Below, piece after piece: positions 17,213 to 25,188 of a stretch of DNA of 47,507 bases. Every line of letters begins with the position of its first letter. Position 1 is the first letter of the stretch. A program made the position numbers and the translations under genes. Under the pieces are notes generated by a model. It saw only the letters and a list, made by a program, of their open reading frames with translations. It did no database searches and had not been told where the DNA came from. Source of the stretch: Streptomyces sp. OR43 (GTDB lineage Bacteria > Actinomycetota > Actinomycetes > Streptomycetales > Streptomycetaceae); the NCBI RefSeq assembly GCF_008042275.1, contig NZ_RDBK01000043.1, positions 1,925,719 through 1,973,225 of the forward strand. The letters run 5' to 3'.

Positions 17213-17228
17213 GCATACTGGAGTATGC
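17213..17228. promoter_or_regulatory. Palindromic operator of the toxin-antitoxin pair
   Basis: GCATAC-TGGA-GTATGC is a perfect dyad ending 8 nt from the antitoxin start codon, where ribbon-helix-helix antitoxins usually autorepress. Confidence 0.65.
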
Positions 17229-17332
17229 GTGCAGGCTTTTTGCGGCACCGATCCTTCTGGTCAAGGTTTCGCGACCGGAGGGTGCGGTTTCCGGCGCCGG
17301 GAGTACGAGCCCGCCGACCATGCGCGTATCGG

Positions 17333-17520
17333 TCAGAAGGGCGGTTCGAGATAGCTGCGGCCATCACCGTGCGGCCCCCAGTCCCAGGACTCCTCCAGGA
17401 AAGGCTCGGAGTCGGGGGCGTCGTGGCCCCACGCTTCGAGCGCCCTCCGGGCAACACGCCGGTTGGGGTCGTCGCCGCTGGTGTCCAGGATGGCGCGCGC
17501 GTGCACGGGGTCCGAGCGAT
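17333..17520 (-). pseudogene. C-terminal fragment of an unknown protein
   Basis: The minus frame ending at 17333 reads gene-like text (DPVHARAILDTSGDDPNRRV, then EESWDWGPHGDGRSYLEPPF). The frame upstream of about 17520 is an antisense shadow. It looks like the tail of a gene whose front is gone. Confidence 0.35.
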
Positions 17521-17800
17521 GGCGTACTGCGTCCACCTCATCGAGGACTGCAGGCCCGCGGAAGCTGACCCGGACGCCGAACTCCTTGCAGCCACGTTGA
17601 CCGAGTGGCTTGCGCAGTCCCCGTTGTCTCTGGTCATCGGCTTTGCCGAACAGCTGTCGTGGGCGCTCTACCGGCTGGACCGCAAGGAGTACGGACACGA
17701 CCTGAGCGGAGATGCCTTCCTCTACACCCGTGCCGCGGTCGTCGCCGCGGGCCGCACCGAATTCGACAGCGTCCTCCAGGACCCTTCGGCGAGTCGGGCT
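17519..17800 (+). pseudogene. Truncated DUF4240-like gene
   Basis: From ATG 17519 the frame encodes LIEDCRPAEADPDAELLAAT, LTEWLAQ, and later LSGDAFLYTRAAVVAAGRTE plus FDSVLQDPS. This matches the pattern of DUF4240 proteins (recalled). After about 17790 sense is lost and the frame runs antisense into the SDR gene. It is head-to-head with another gene fragment. Confidence 0.5.
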
Positions 17801-17835
17801 GGTCGCGCGCGGGGCTACGACCCAGCAGCGGACCG

Positions 17836-18585
17836 TCACCGCCCCAGTGCTGCTCCCCCGTTCACATGCACGATCTGCGCCGTCATGTACGCCGCTTCAG
17901 GTGACGCCACAAAGTGCACCGCGGCGGCGATGTCCGAGGGGCGGCCCGCCTGGCCCGTCAGTGACTGCTTGCTCCGGGCGGCGACGAACTCGGGCGTGGC
18001 CCGGTCGCCGAAGAACTCGGTGTCGGCGACAAAGCCTGGAGCGACCGCGTTCACGGTGATGCCCTGCGGGCCGAGCTTCTGCGCCAGCTCGAGTGTGTAG
18101 GCGTTGACGGTGGCCTTGGAGCCGCCGTACGAACCGGGGCCGCGCAGCGCGGCGATGGACGACATCTGGATGATCCGGCCGCCGGGCCGGGTGAGGTGCG
18201 GTAGCAATCCTTCGGTGAGCAGCACGGCGGTGAGCACGTTGGCCTCGAAGTTGCGGCGGAAGCTGTCCGCGACGCCTTCGAGGGTGCCGTCGTGGGCCGG
18301 CGCGACGTTGCCGCCGGCGTTGGCGACGATCACGTCGACCTGCGCGCCGCCCGCGGTGCAGAACTCCACGGCTTTGCGGGCCTGGCCGGGATCGCTCAGA
18401 TCGGCGGCGACCCAGGTGGCCGTTCCCGCACCATGCGCGGCGTCGAGCTCTCCGGCGGCCTTCTCCAGGGGCTCCTCGCGCCGCCCGATGAGGACGACGT
18501 GGTCGCCGTCCGCCGCAAAGACCTCGGCCACCGCCCGCCCGATCCCCGTACCGCCACCTGACACCACGACCTTGCGATGCCCCAT
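17836..18585 (-). CDS. SDR-family NAD(P)-dependent oxidoreductase
   Basis: Protein of 249 aa with the classical short-chain dehydrogenase layout: cofactor loop SGGGTGIG (residues 9-16), ADLSD, NAGG near residue 90, catalytic Ser at 142-143, and Y153-x3-K157 (SYGGSK). Then AVAPGFVADTEFF and a C-terminal MTAQIVHVNGGAALG. GAGGTGGGG precedes its ATG. Probably a carbonyl reductase; substrate unknown. It looks intact although flanked by gene fragments. Confidence 0.92.
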   Translation of the reverse strand: MGHRKVVVSGGGTGIGRAVAEVFAADGDHVVLIGRREEPLEKAAGELDAAHGAGTATWVAADLSDPGQARKAVEFCTAGGAQVDVIVANAGGNVAPAHDGTLEGVADSFRRNFEANVLTAVLLTEGLLPHLTRPGGRIIQMSSIAALRGPGSYGGSKATVNAYTLELAQKLGPQGITVNAVAPGFVADTEFFGDRATPEFVAARSKQSLTGQAGRPSDIAAAVHFVASPEAAYMTAQIVHVNGGAALGR

Positions 18586-19062
18586 GACCCCACCTCATAT
18601 CCTCATGTATGAACGCTGGTCACATCTCTGACCAGTGACGGTACGACCGCCGGTCTTCGGTGTCAACGGGCAGGTGCCGCCCGTCGGCTCCTCGCCCGGA
18701 TGACGGGGCCCCGATCCGCTCCGACATGCCCAACATCCGCCCCTTCGCCTCAGGTCACCGATCTGGAACGGCAGGCGCCGGCACCTGATCCGTGCCCCCT
18801 GCGGCCTGCTGCCTCGGCCCGCAGAGCCTCCACGCGCTGAGCAGGGATGCCTTCCCGTTTCTCCAACCCGTTTCTCCAGCAGCCCGATCACCGACGGCAT
18901 CCCGAACCTCCGCGACCGCACCAACACGACGCGGACTGCCTGCCACGGGTACCTCGGCCCTTGCCTGACCAGTAAGAACGCAGTCATCAAGATCGGAAGG
19001 CAACGGTCCCTGAAGCGGCGGATGACCAAGAATCTGGCATGGATGGCACGAGACACCTGAAC

Positions 19063-19155
19063 TGGTCCAGACAACAAAGAGGCCCCCGGCCGCTGGCCTG
19101 GGGCTTTTTCATGGAGCGGGTGACGAGAATCGAACTCGCGCTCTGAGCTTGGGAA
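19063..19155. repeat. Attachment-site relic of tRNA-Gly (copy 4, best preserved)
   Basis: 19114-19155 is identical over 42 nt to 25188-25229 of the intact tRNA-Gly. Upstream similarity continues through a terminator-like hairpin (19080-19105) and an AGACAACA block also found beside the real tRNA. Past the anticodon it switches to the element-side TCACCCAGCACT. It is probably the most recent junction. Confidence 0.88.
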
Positions 19156-19240
19156 TCACCCAGCACTTCAGGGGTGATGCGGCCTTCGACCTGGGAAATT
19201 GTGCTGCTGCACATTACCTTTCGGCGGCCCGGGGACACCC

Positions 19241-19285
19241 CTGTTGACCGCTGGTTACCTCCGTGACTGGCACGTATTGGCACGG
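19241..19285. repeat. Attachment arm motif, copy 4 (divergent)
   Basis: TTGACCGCTGGTTACC, then CTGGCACGTATTGGCACGG. Same order and distance as the other three arms, with more substitutions. Confidence 0.5.
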
Positions 19286-19435
19286 CGTTGGCCAGGCCGC
19301 GGAAGGCCAGTCCGTTATCGCGGCGGCTGATGCTTTTGGTGTGACGGGACGGCGCTACTGCGGGAGCCGCGTCCGGCGAACGCGCTGGGCGACGGCTGAG
19401 AAACTGGACCGTCGGCGCGCTGGATACCTGCCGCT

Positions 19436-19777
19436 TCAGCCCAGAACCAGGGATTCGTCGCCGAAGTCAGCCACCAGCTTGAGCTGCCCACCCAGGGCCG
19501 CCACGTATGCGGCGAGAGTCTCGACCTCGGACCGGCTGATGGCGCCCTTCTCTATGGCCGAGATGCGTCCCTGAGTGACGCCGAGAGTCCTGGCCACTGC
19601 CGTCTGCGTCATCTTCTGGCGCTTGCGTACCTCAGCGAGGCGATGCGCGCGTACTTCCGACAGCAACGTGGTGGTGCGCTGCTCGACTTCCTTGGCTTCC
19701 TCGGTGGAGAAGCCGAACTCGTCTTTGAGGTCATCCCAGTCGACGGAGCTGGCCGTCTTCGGCTTGGTGGCGCTCAT
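19436..19777 (-). CDS. Xre-family antitoxin (HigA-like)
   Basis: Protein of 113 aa with a helix-turn-helix (RKRQKMTQTAVARTLGVTQG then RISAIEKG) in the C-terminal half and an acidic N-terminal part (VDWDDLKDEFGFSTEEAKEV). Its start is 6 nt after the toxin stop, with GAGGAG in front. Toxin-first gene order is that of higBA systems. It should neutralise the toxin and repress the operon. Confidence 0.87.
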   Translation of the reverse strand: MSATKPKTASSVDWDDLKDEFGFSTEEAKEVEQRTTTLLSEVRAHRLAEVRKRQKMTQTAVARTLGVTQGRISAIEKGAISRSEVETLAAYVAALGGQLKLVADFGDESLVLG

Positions 19778-19783
19778 GACTCC

Positions 19784-20143
19784 TCATTCCTGGTCATTCT
19801 GGTACGCCTTGCAGGCGTCTTCCGCTTCCTTGATCGCTGTTCGATACCACCCCGACCAGTTGCCCGCCTTGTCGCCGCCCACGAGGATCACGGCGTTGCG
19901 CCCGGGGTCGAACACGAACAGGACCCTCACCTCACTGGCTCCGGACGATCCCGTCCGCAGCTCCTTCAGATTCGAGATGCTCGATCCAGTGATGCGGTCG
20001 ACCAAGGGGCGGCCGAGAGTCGGGCCCTCCTGTTGCAGGACGTTGATGGCGGCAGTGATCTGGAGGAGTGTGTCCCTGTCGGCGTTTCGCAAGCTGTGCA
20101 ACCAACTCCTGGCCGGTTCGATAACGATGATCTTGAACGGCAT
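19784..20143 (-). CDS. RelE/ParE-superfamily toxin (HigB-like)
   Basis: Protein of 119 aa with the phage-derived Gp49/HigB pattern: ARSWLHSLRNADRDTLLQIT, LKELRTG, then EVRVLFVFDPGRNAVILVGG and a basic C-terminus. Expected to cleave mRNA at the ribosome. ATG at 20143 behind GGGAGAG. First gene of the operon. Its AT-rich upstream region carries two TAATAT boxes. Confidence 0.87.
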   Translation of the reverse strand: MPFKIIVIEPARSWLHSLRNADRDTLLQITAAINVLQQEGPTLGRPLVDRITGSSISNLKELRTGSSGASEVRVLFVFDPGRNAVILVGGDKAGNWSGWYRTAIKEAEDACKAYQNDQE

Positions 20144-20197
20144 TCACTCTCCCACCCACCAGAACATCACCTGTACATAATATCACGCAGGGGTAAT

Positions 20198-20887
20198 ATG
20201 GGCGAGGCATCTACGATGTGCTGGGCTTGTCCGAGCCCTTGCGGCGCCGGCAGCGAGAACGCCAAGGAACGCCCGACGGCCACTGACGAACAGGTCGACG
20301 CGCTCGCTGACGCCATGGGACCGAGGTGGCGGCTGATGGTCTACTTCGGCGCCTACGGGCCCATGCGCCCAGAAGAACAGGCCGCCCTCCGGCGCCCCGA
20401 CGTCACTCTCGAACCTCTCGCGGTCAAGGTCCGTGACGCCCCGCCCGAGCTGACCAGCGGCCGTCGCGTCGAGGGCGACACCAAGTCGGCCGCCGGAAGG
20501 CGAACCGTCTTCCTCCCGGCCTTCCTGCACATCGAGGTGAAGCGACACCTCGACCGGTACGCCGAGAAGGAACCCAACGGGCTCCTGTTCATCGGGGAGA
20601 GGGGCGCCCCCTTCCGCCGGTCCACCTTCGGCCGCAAGTGGCGCAGGGCCCGCGCCAAGGTCGGCCTGCCGGAGGGTTTCCGCTTCTACGACCTCCGCCA
20701 CACCGGCCACACCCTGTCCACCCAGTCCGGCGCCACGCTCAAGGACACGATGGTCCGCGCCGGCCAGTCCTCGGAGAAGGCCGCCCTGATCCATCAGCAC
20801 TCCGATGGTGAGCGGCAACGGGAGGTCGCCAGGGGTATCGATGCTCGCGTCCAGGCCGCCCGCCAGTGTCCGGCGCGCGAAGCCTGA
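20198..20887 (+). pseudogene. Integrase (tyrosine recombinase) remnant lacking N-terminus and active-site Tyr
   Basis: The catalytic-domain part of an actinobacterial site-specific integrase: GAYGPMRPEEQAALRR (Arg I), then FRFYDLRHTGHTLSTQSGAT (box II) and SSEKAALIHQHSD, where the nucleophilic Tyr is His (CAT). A full enzyme would be about 370-400 aa; here at most 229 aa remain, the N-terminal arm/core-binding half having been replaced by the toxin-antitoxin region. ATG 20198 has GGGG nearby, so a fragment might still be made, but it cannot cleave DNA by the normal mechanism. Confidence 0.85.
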
Positions 20888-20890
20888 ATT

Positions 20891-20933
20891 GGCCGCAGGG
20901 GCGTGTGGCACCACACCGCGCGCCCTTGCGGCC
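20891..20933 (+). terminator. Terminator hairpin after the integrase remnant
   Basis: Arms GGCCGCAGGGGCG (20891-20903) and CGCCCTTGCGGCC (20921-20933) pair with one G-T. A smaller TGTGG/CCACA stem sits inside. Confidence 0.7.
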
Positions 20934-21053
20934 CGGGCGATAGATCTTGGCGGCGTGGAAGATTCGTCGAAAGTGCAAGATTCACGTGATCGACTAAAGT
21001 TCCTGCGGTAGCATCCTTGGAGTAACGCAAGCTGTCGTGGATCGGAGTGATGC

Positions 21054-21857
21054 GTGGACGCGAACGTCGACGGGCCTATGCCGTCTTGGGCCAGTGGTCG
21101 ATTTGGGGAAGATGTCGCCGGCCTTCGACTCGCGATTCAGATGGGGCTCCTCGACACGGAGTCGGCGATGCTCGAGTCGCATTTGGCTGGTCGGTCCAAG
21201 CACAAGTTCGCTGCTGGGGCGGCGCGCATGACCAATCAGTACGACCGGATCGCTGAGCACGTGCTTGACCTTGGCATCCCCGGGACCGAACTCATCAAGC
21301 CTGGCACGTTCTACGAGCTTGTGTTGGTGCACAACACCATCCTCTGCCCCTACCGCGTGGACTCGGTCGACGGCTTTGAGCCGGGCGACAAGTGGCCGAA
21401 GAAGCTGTCTCTCGTGATGCGGGAGCTGTTCGCCCTTACCGATGCGCCAGCACCCCGGTGGATCGCGGATCCTCTGGTTGAAGTGGAAGGCCTGGAGCTG
21501 CTTCTTCGGCGCTCACTGGCTGATCTTGCGCAGAGGGACCCCCGCCCCGGCCTGGTCCTCATCCCGTACGAGATGAACATGAGTGGTCTGCAGCGCGCCT
21601 GGTGGGGCCAGGCGAATCTCTTGGACGATGCTGGGAACCTGCAGTGGGTGACCGAAAAGTCTCTGCTCACGACCGGTGCCGAGAGCCGTATCTACGCTGT
21701 ACCGAACCAGCGCGCAGGGGATAACTTTGCCTCTGGTGATCTTCCTGAGGTTGCGCTTTCCACACGCAGCGAGGCGGCCCGTGCCACGGGAACTCCGCCG
21801 CAGAGTGAGACCGAGTACGAAGCGTTCGTGAACGCTGCTGAGGACAATGAACATTGA
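21054..21857 (+). CDS. Unknown protein paired with an ImmA/IrrE protein
   Basis: Protein of 267 aa, no recognised domain, no signal peptide or membrane helix. Notable text: FGEDVAGLRLAIQMGLLDTE, LVLVHNTILCPYRVDSVDGF, GLVLIPYEMNMSGLQRAWWG and EKSLLTTGAESRIYAVPNQR. GTG start with CGGAG in front. Its last 11 nt overlap the start of the next gene, so both are translated together. Codon use is less GC-biased than core genes, consistent with acquisition. It may be the substrate, effector or toxin controlled by the downstream protease-regulator (inference). Confidence 0.75.
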   Translation: MDANVDGPMPSWASGRFGEDVAGLRLAIQMGLLDTESAMLESHLAGRSKHKFAAGAARMTNQYDRIAEHVLDLGIPGTELIKPGTFYELVLVHNTILCPYRVDSVDGFEPGDKWPKKLSLVMRELFALTDAPAPRWIADPLVEVEGLELLLRRSLADLAQRDPRPGLVLIPYEMNMSGLQRAWWGQANLLDDAGNLQWVTEKSLLTTGAESRIYAVPNQRAGDNFASGDLPEVALSTRSEAARATGTPPQSETEYEAFVNAAEDNEH

Positions 21858-23013
21858 GCAACCGCTACTGCCGGGGACGAGCCTGGGCGGTACTTCGCCG
21901 AGGGCAGTCTGGGACGGTTTCCACGCACCTAGGCTGACTCAGGCACGTCGCCTTGCCGGCCTCACCAAGCGCGAGGTCGCGGACGGTATAGGTGTGTCGG
22001 CAGCTGCTGTTGGCCAGTACGAGGCGGGTACCAACCGTCCTCGCCCTGAGCTCATTCCTCGGTTGGCCGACGTGCTGGACGTGCCCATTCAGTTCTTCGT
22101 CGCAGGCCGCCCGATGGGTAAAGTCGATAGCTCCATGGCTCACTTTCGGGCCCTGCGTTCCACATCCGGGGCGCAGCGAGAGCGGGCCCTCGGCTTCGTC
22201 GAACAGGTTTGGGAACTCACTCACGCGCTGGAGAAGCGCGTGCAGCTTCCTCTCGTGAACCTTCCCGGCTTCACAGGAGGCGAGGTATGCCCCGGCGCCG
22301 AGCTACCTGACGACCCCGTGGGCGCTGCCCGAGCGCTCCGGCATCACTGGGGGCTGGGTGACGGCCCTGTGCGCCACCTAGCTCGCCGGATGGAAGCGAA
22401 TGGCCTCATCGTCGTCGCGCCGGCGGAAGCCGAGGAGGCTGCGGCTAAAGTCGATGCTTTCTCCAGCTCCGGGCTGTTGAGACCCGTTGTAGTTCTCACG
22501 CCAAATCGCGCCGACGATGTCTACCGATACCGCTTCAGCGCGGCCCACGAACTCGGGCACCTGGTTCTCCACGCGGGTGCTACTGGCGACAGCCGTTTGG
22601 AGCGCGAAGCAGATGCGTTCGCTGCCGAGTTCCTCACCCCTCGGGAATCGATCCATCCGCTGCTACCGCAGAGGGTGGACCTTGCGCGGTTGGCCGGCCT
22701 GTCGCAGACCTGGGGCGTCTCGGTGAACTCGCTCGTCTACCGGTACCGCGAACTTGGGCTCGTCTCTGATGCGACGATCAGTCGTGCGTACCAGCGGTTG
22801 CGAGGGCTCAGCGCGGAGCCCGGTTTCGCCCCGCAATCGGTACGTGGGTACCCCGGCGAACAGCCGGTGATGCTCAGTAAGGCATTCGAGCTGGCAGAGC
22901 AAGACACGGGACTGACAATACGTGCGCTTGCTGCGGAACTTGCGTGGAAGCCGGCGAGGGTACGTGAGCTGCTGGGGATGCCAGATAGTCGCCCGGTGCT
23001 GAGGCTTGTGTGA
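21847..23013 (+). CDS. Xre helix-turn-helix fused to ImmA/IrrE (COG2856) metallopeptidase
   Basis: Protein of 388 aa. An Xre helix-turn-helix occupies about residues 28-85 (LTKREVADGIGVSAAAVGQY). The zinc-peptidase motif HELGH lies at 234-238, with the third-ligand helix READAFAAEFLTPRE near 253-267. A C-terminal helical segment (LTIRALAAELAWKPARVREL) may be a second DNA-binding part. Family members cleave repressors or antitoxins in response to a signal, as ImmA does for ImmR. It overlaps the unknown gene upstream. A regulator of element transfer or a toxin/defence module are both plausible. Confidence 0.88.
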   Translation: MNIEQPLLPGTSLGGTSPRAVWDGFHAPRLTQARRLAGLTKREVADGIGVSAAAVGQYEAGTNRPRPELIPRLADVLDVPIQFFVAGRPMGKVDSSMAHFRALRSTSGAQRERALGFVEQVWELTHALEKRVQLPLVNLPGFTGGEVCPGAELPDDPVGAARALRHHWGLGDGPVRHLARRMEANGLIVVAPAEAEEAAAKVDAFSSSGLLRPVVVLTPNRADDVYRYRFSAAHELGHLVLHAGATGDSRLEREADAFAAEFLTPRESIHPLLPQRVDLARLAGLSQTWGVSVNSLVYRYRELGLVSDATISRAYQRLRGLSAEPGFAPQSVRGYPGEQPVMLSKAFELAEQDTGLTIRALAAELAWKPARVRELLGMPDSRPVLRLV

Positions 23014-23159
23014 CGAGGCCGCAGGAAGGGGCGCCCCCTGTCTGTGGCTGCCGACTGGTCTGCAAGTTCCATTTGCCGACGGACGCGCGGCAATCAGGGG
23101 GCGGGCGCTCCGCTGCAGGATTTTCGCTTCTCCGCCCTGGCGAGTCGTAAGGGGTTGTC

Positions 23160-23552
23160 ACCCTCAGAGCCCAGTTCCACGTCGGCCCGCTGATCCAGCG
23201 GGCCGGCGCGCGTGCCCGGTACCTCTGGGGCTGCCTCCGCCGTCCATAGCTGTGGAAAGTCTTCACCAAGCACGAAGTGCTGGTTTCCCTGGAGGCCATG
23301 GGCCTGGTCGCTCTCGAGGCGCAAGCCTGCGGCCAACTCGTCTTGTACCAGCCTGCGCCCCGCCTCAAGGAGGCCCTTGCAGCTTCCAGAGCGGTCACTG
23401 ACTTCACGCGCTCCGCCGCTCGCCCGCGTCCTCGAATGCCTACAAACCGCGCCCGGCCTGCCGCCCCCGCTTTAGCAAGCAGACTACGCGAACACCACCC
23501 GCTCGCAGCGACCGTTCAGACCCTGGCCGAACTCGGCGGCCCGTTCACATGA
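23160..23552 (+). pseudogene. Degenerate C-terminal piece of a glycosyltransferase-like gene
   Basis: Broken text in several frames: FHVGPLIQRAGARARYL, a stop near 23250, then WKVFTKHEVLVSLEAMGLVA and LEAQACGQLVLYQPAPRLKE. GLVALEAQACG is typical of the donor-binding region of group 1 glycosyltransferases. Frameshifts and the missing N-terminus indicate decay. No intact gene is seen between 23014 and 23669. Confidence 0.45.
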
Positions 23553-23669
23553 ACATCGCTCGGTCGAGCATTCCCTCGTCCAGTACCGGCTGTCAGTGCG
23601 GTGGTCTACCTTGCGGTCCAGTCAGTTTCAGGTGCCGTACGGCCATGTATGAAGAACGAGGGTGCCGCC

Positions 23670-25004
23670 ATGAGGAGATGCGCGGTCTGTAGGGCGGATA
23701 TCAGCCACCGGCACGGCCTTGCGAAGTACTGCTCTAATACCTGTGCCGTAGAGGCACGCCGTCCCACCATGCTTGTCTGCGAAGAGTGCGACACCCCGTT
23801 CGCTCGGCCAAACCGTCCGGGTGCTCCGCCCCGCTACTGCTCCGAGGAACACCGGGCTGCTGCGGCAACCCGCAAGTCGACGGGCTATCACGCAAGGCGC
23901 ATGGAAGAGCTTCGCTTGCAACGGGGTGACAGAAGGTGCGAAGTCTGTGGGGCCGATATCAATCACCGCCAGGGCGGCGCAAGGTTCTGCGACCAGCAGT
24001 GCCGCTATGACGCTCAAGGTCATGTTCCACACCAGCCCACATCCCATGAGGAGCGACTGCGCAAGCGTCGAGAGAAGCGGGCCGCCTCACGACCGGTATC
24101 GGTGACTCTGCAGTGCAAGCACTGTGGGGGCCTCTTTGACGAGCCTGGAAACAAGACGGGGCGCAAGCCTCAGGGCTGTCAACCGTGCCGCGATCTCGAT
24201 AAGCCTCAGGCGCGCTCGGGACCTCATGCTTGCAAGGGTTGCGGTCTGACCGTTCCGACCGAGCGAGGTGGTCTCGCCCTCTACTGTTCTATCGGCTGTC
24301 AGGTCACCACGAACAATCTCGCGCAGGCGCAACGGCGCAAGGTTGATCGGGCAGAGGCCAAGCGAGACCGGCAGTGCGAGGTCTGCGGCCAGGCGATCGA
24401 GGTACGGGAACACGGTCTCCGTAAGTACTGTGGCCATGGCTGCTGGTACCGCGCCAACTACGTCCCCAGGCCGAAGGATAACGCCTGCGCTTGGTGCGGA
24501 GATGCGCTGTTCCATCGTCGTGCCGGTGCCAAATTCTGCGGACAGTCCTGCTACTTGAAGGCCCAGTACAAGCGTAAGGTCGGTACAGCTCTTCGCTCAC
24601 GCCCTTGTGGTTACTGCGGAGAGAAGATGCCGCTCAGCACCGCGCACCGTGTCTACTGTTCGGGCCGCTGCTCCCGCCGTGCCTACTTCGAGGCGAACCG
24701 GGAGAGGGTCCGGGCCGCAAAGCGCCGCGGAAACCACCAGCGCCGCGCGATGCTCGCCCAAGCCGCGCGATACAACGTGACCGATCGTGACCTCTCCAGG
24801 CTCTGGAGCCAGTATGGGAACGGTTGCGCCTACTGTGGCGAAAGATCCTCGTCTCTTCATCAGGAGCACGTCGTCCCCATCTCCAGGGGCGGAGTCGACG
24901 GCATCGGAAACCTGGTCCCTGCCTGTCCCCACTGCAACCTCGCGAAAGGCGATCGGACCGTCATGGAGTGGCGCCTCGGGAAAAAGTCCCCCCGCTACAC
25001 ATGA
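23670..25004 (+). CDS. Multi-zinc-knuckle protein with C-terminal HNH endonuclease domain
   Basis: Protein of about 444 aa. ATG 23670 is preferred for its GAGG; ATG 23649 is an alternative. It contains eight successive Cys-x2-Cys ... Cys-x3-Cys/His knuckles of about 22-26 residues, e.g. CAVCRADISHRHGLAKYCSN, CEVCGADINHRQGGARFC, CEVCGQAIEVREHGLRKYC, CAWCGDALFHRRAGAKFC. Basic linkers (RKRREKRAAS, AKRRGNHQRRAM) separate some. The C-terminus is an HNH module: CAYCGERSSSLHQEHVVPIS and NLVPACPHCNLAKGDRT. Cytosolic and very basic, so nucleic-acid cleavage is expected. It is the last gene before the tRNA. Targets and role (defence, homing, element stability) are unknown. Confidence 0.85.
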   Translation: MRRCAVCRADISHRHGLAKYCSNTCAVEARRPTMLVCEECDTPFARPNRPGAPPRYCSEEHRAAAATRKSTGYHARRMEELRLQRGDRRCEVCGADINHRQGGARFCDQQCRYDAQGHVPHQPTSHEERLRKRREKRAASRPVSVTLQCKHCGGLFDEPGNKTGRKPQGCQPCRDLDKPQARSGPHACKGCGLTVPTERGGLALYCSIGCQVTTNNLAQAQRRKVDRAEAKRDRQCEVCGQAIEVREHGLRKYCGHGCWYRANYVPRPKDNACAWCGDALFHRRAGAKFCGQSCYLKAQYKRKVGTALRSRPCGYCGEKMPLSTAHRVYCSGRCSRRAYFEANRERVRAAKRRGNHQRRAMLAQAARYNVTDRDLSRLWSQYGNGCAYCGERSSSLHQEHVVPISRGGVDGIGNLVPACPHCNLAKGDRTVMEWRLGKKSPRYT

Positions 25005-25153
25005 GGCGATTCTCGGGTCTGGCGGGGATCGCCTAGGCGAGGCATGACGCAAGCAGTACGAGGTGGTGCCCTGCGCGCCTTCCGAGCAGGGCATTCGTGC
25101 GAGATGGGGCACGCGGAGGGCACGACACTCGACAAGAGGTCTAGACAACAAGA

Positions 25154-25180
25154 AAGGCCCCGGTCATTGACCAGGGCCTT
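25154..25180 (-). terminator. Terminator of the tRNA-Gly gene
   Basis: Inverted repeat AAGGCCCCGGTCA / TGACCAGGGCCTT just downstream (minus strand) of the tRNA, followed on that strand by TTCTTGTTG. Confidence 0.85.
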
Positions 25181-25188
25181 CATCGAAG

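Larger units (their letters stand above)
18586..19435. other. Gene-poor junction region with decayed sequence and attachment relic
   Basis: No intact gene. On the minus strand near 18760-18910 broken text (VIGLLEKR, RVEALRAEA in different frames) recalls a small Streptomyces coiled-coil protein, with a GGAGAAACGG duplication; this reading is weak. 19063-19155 and 19241-19285 are the best-preserved attachment relic and its arm. Confidence 0.35.
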
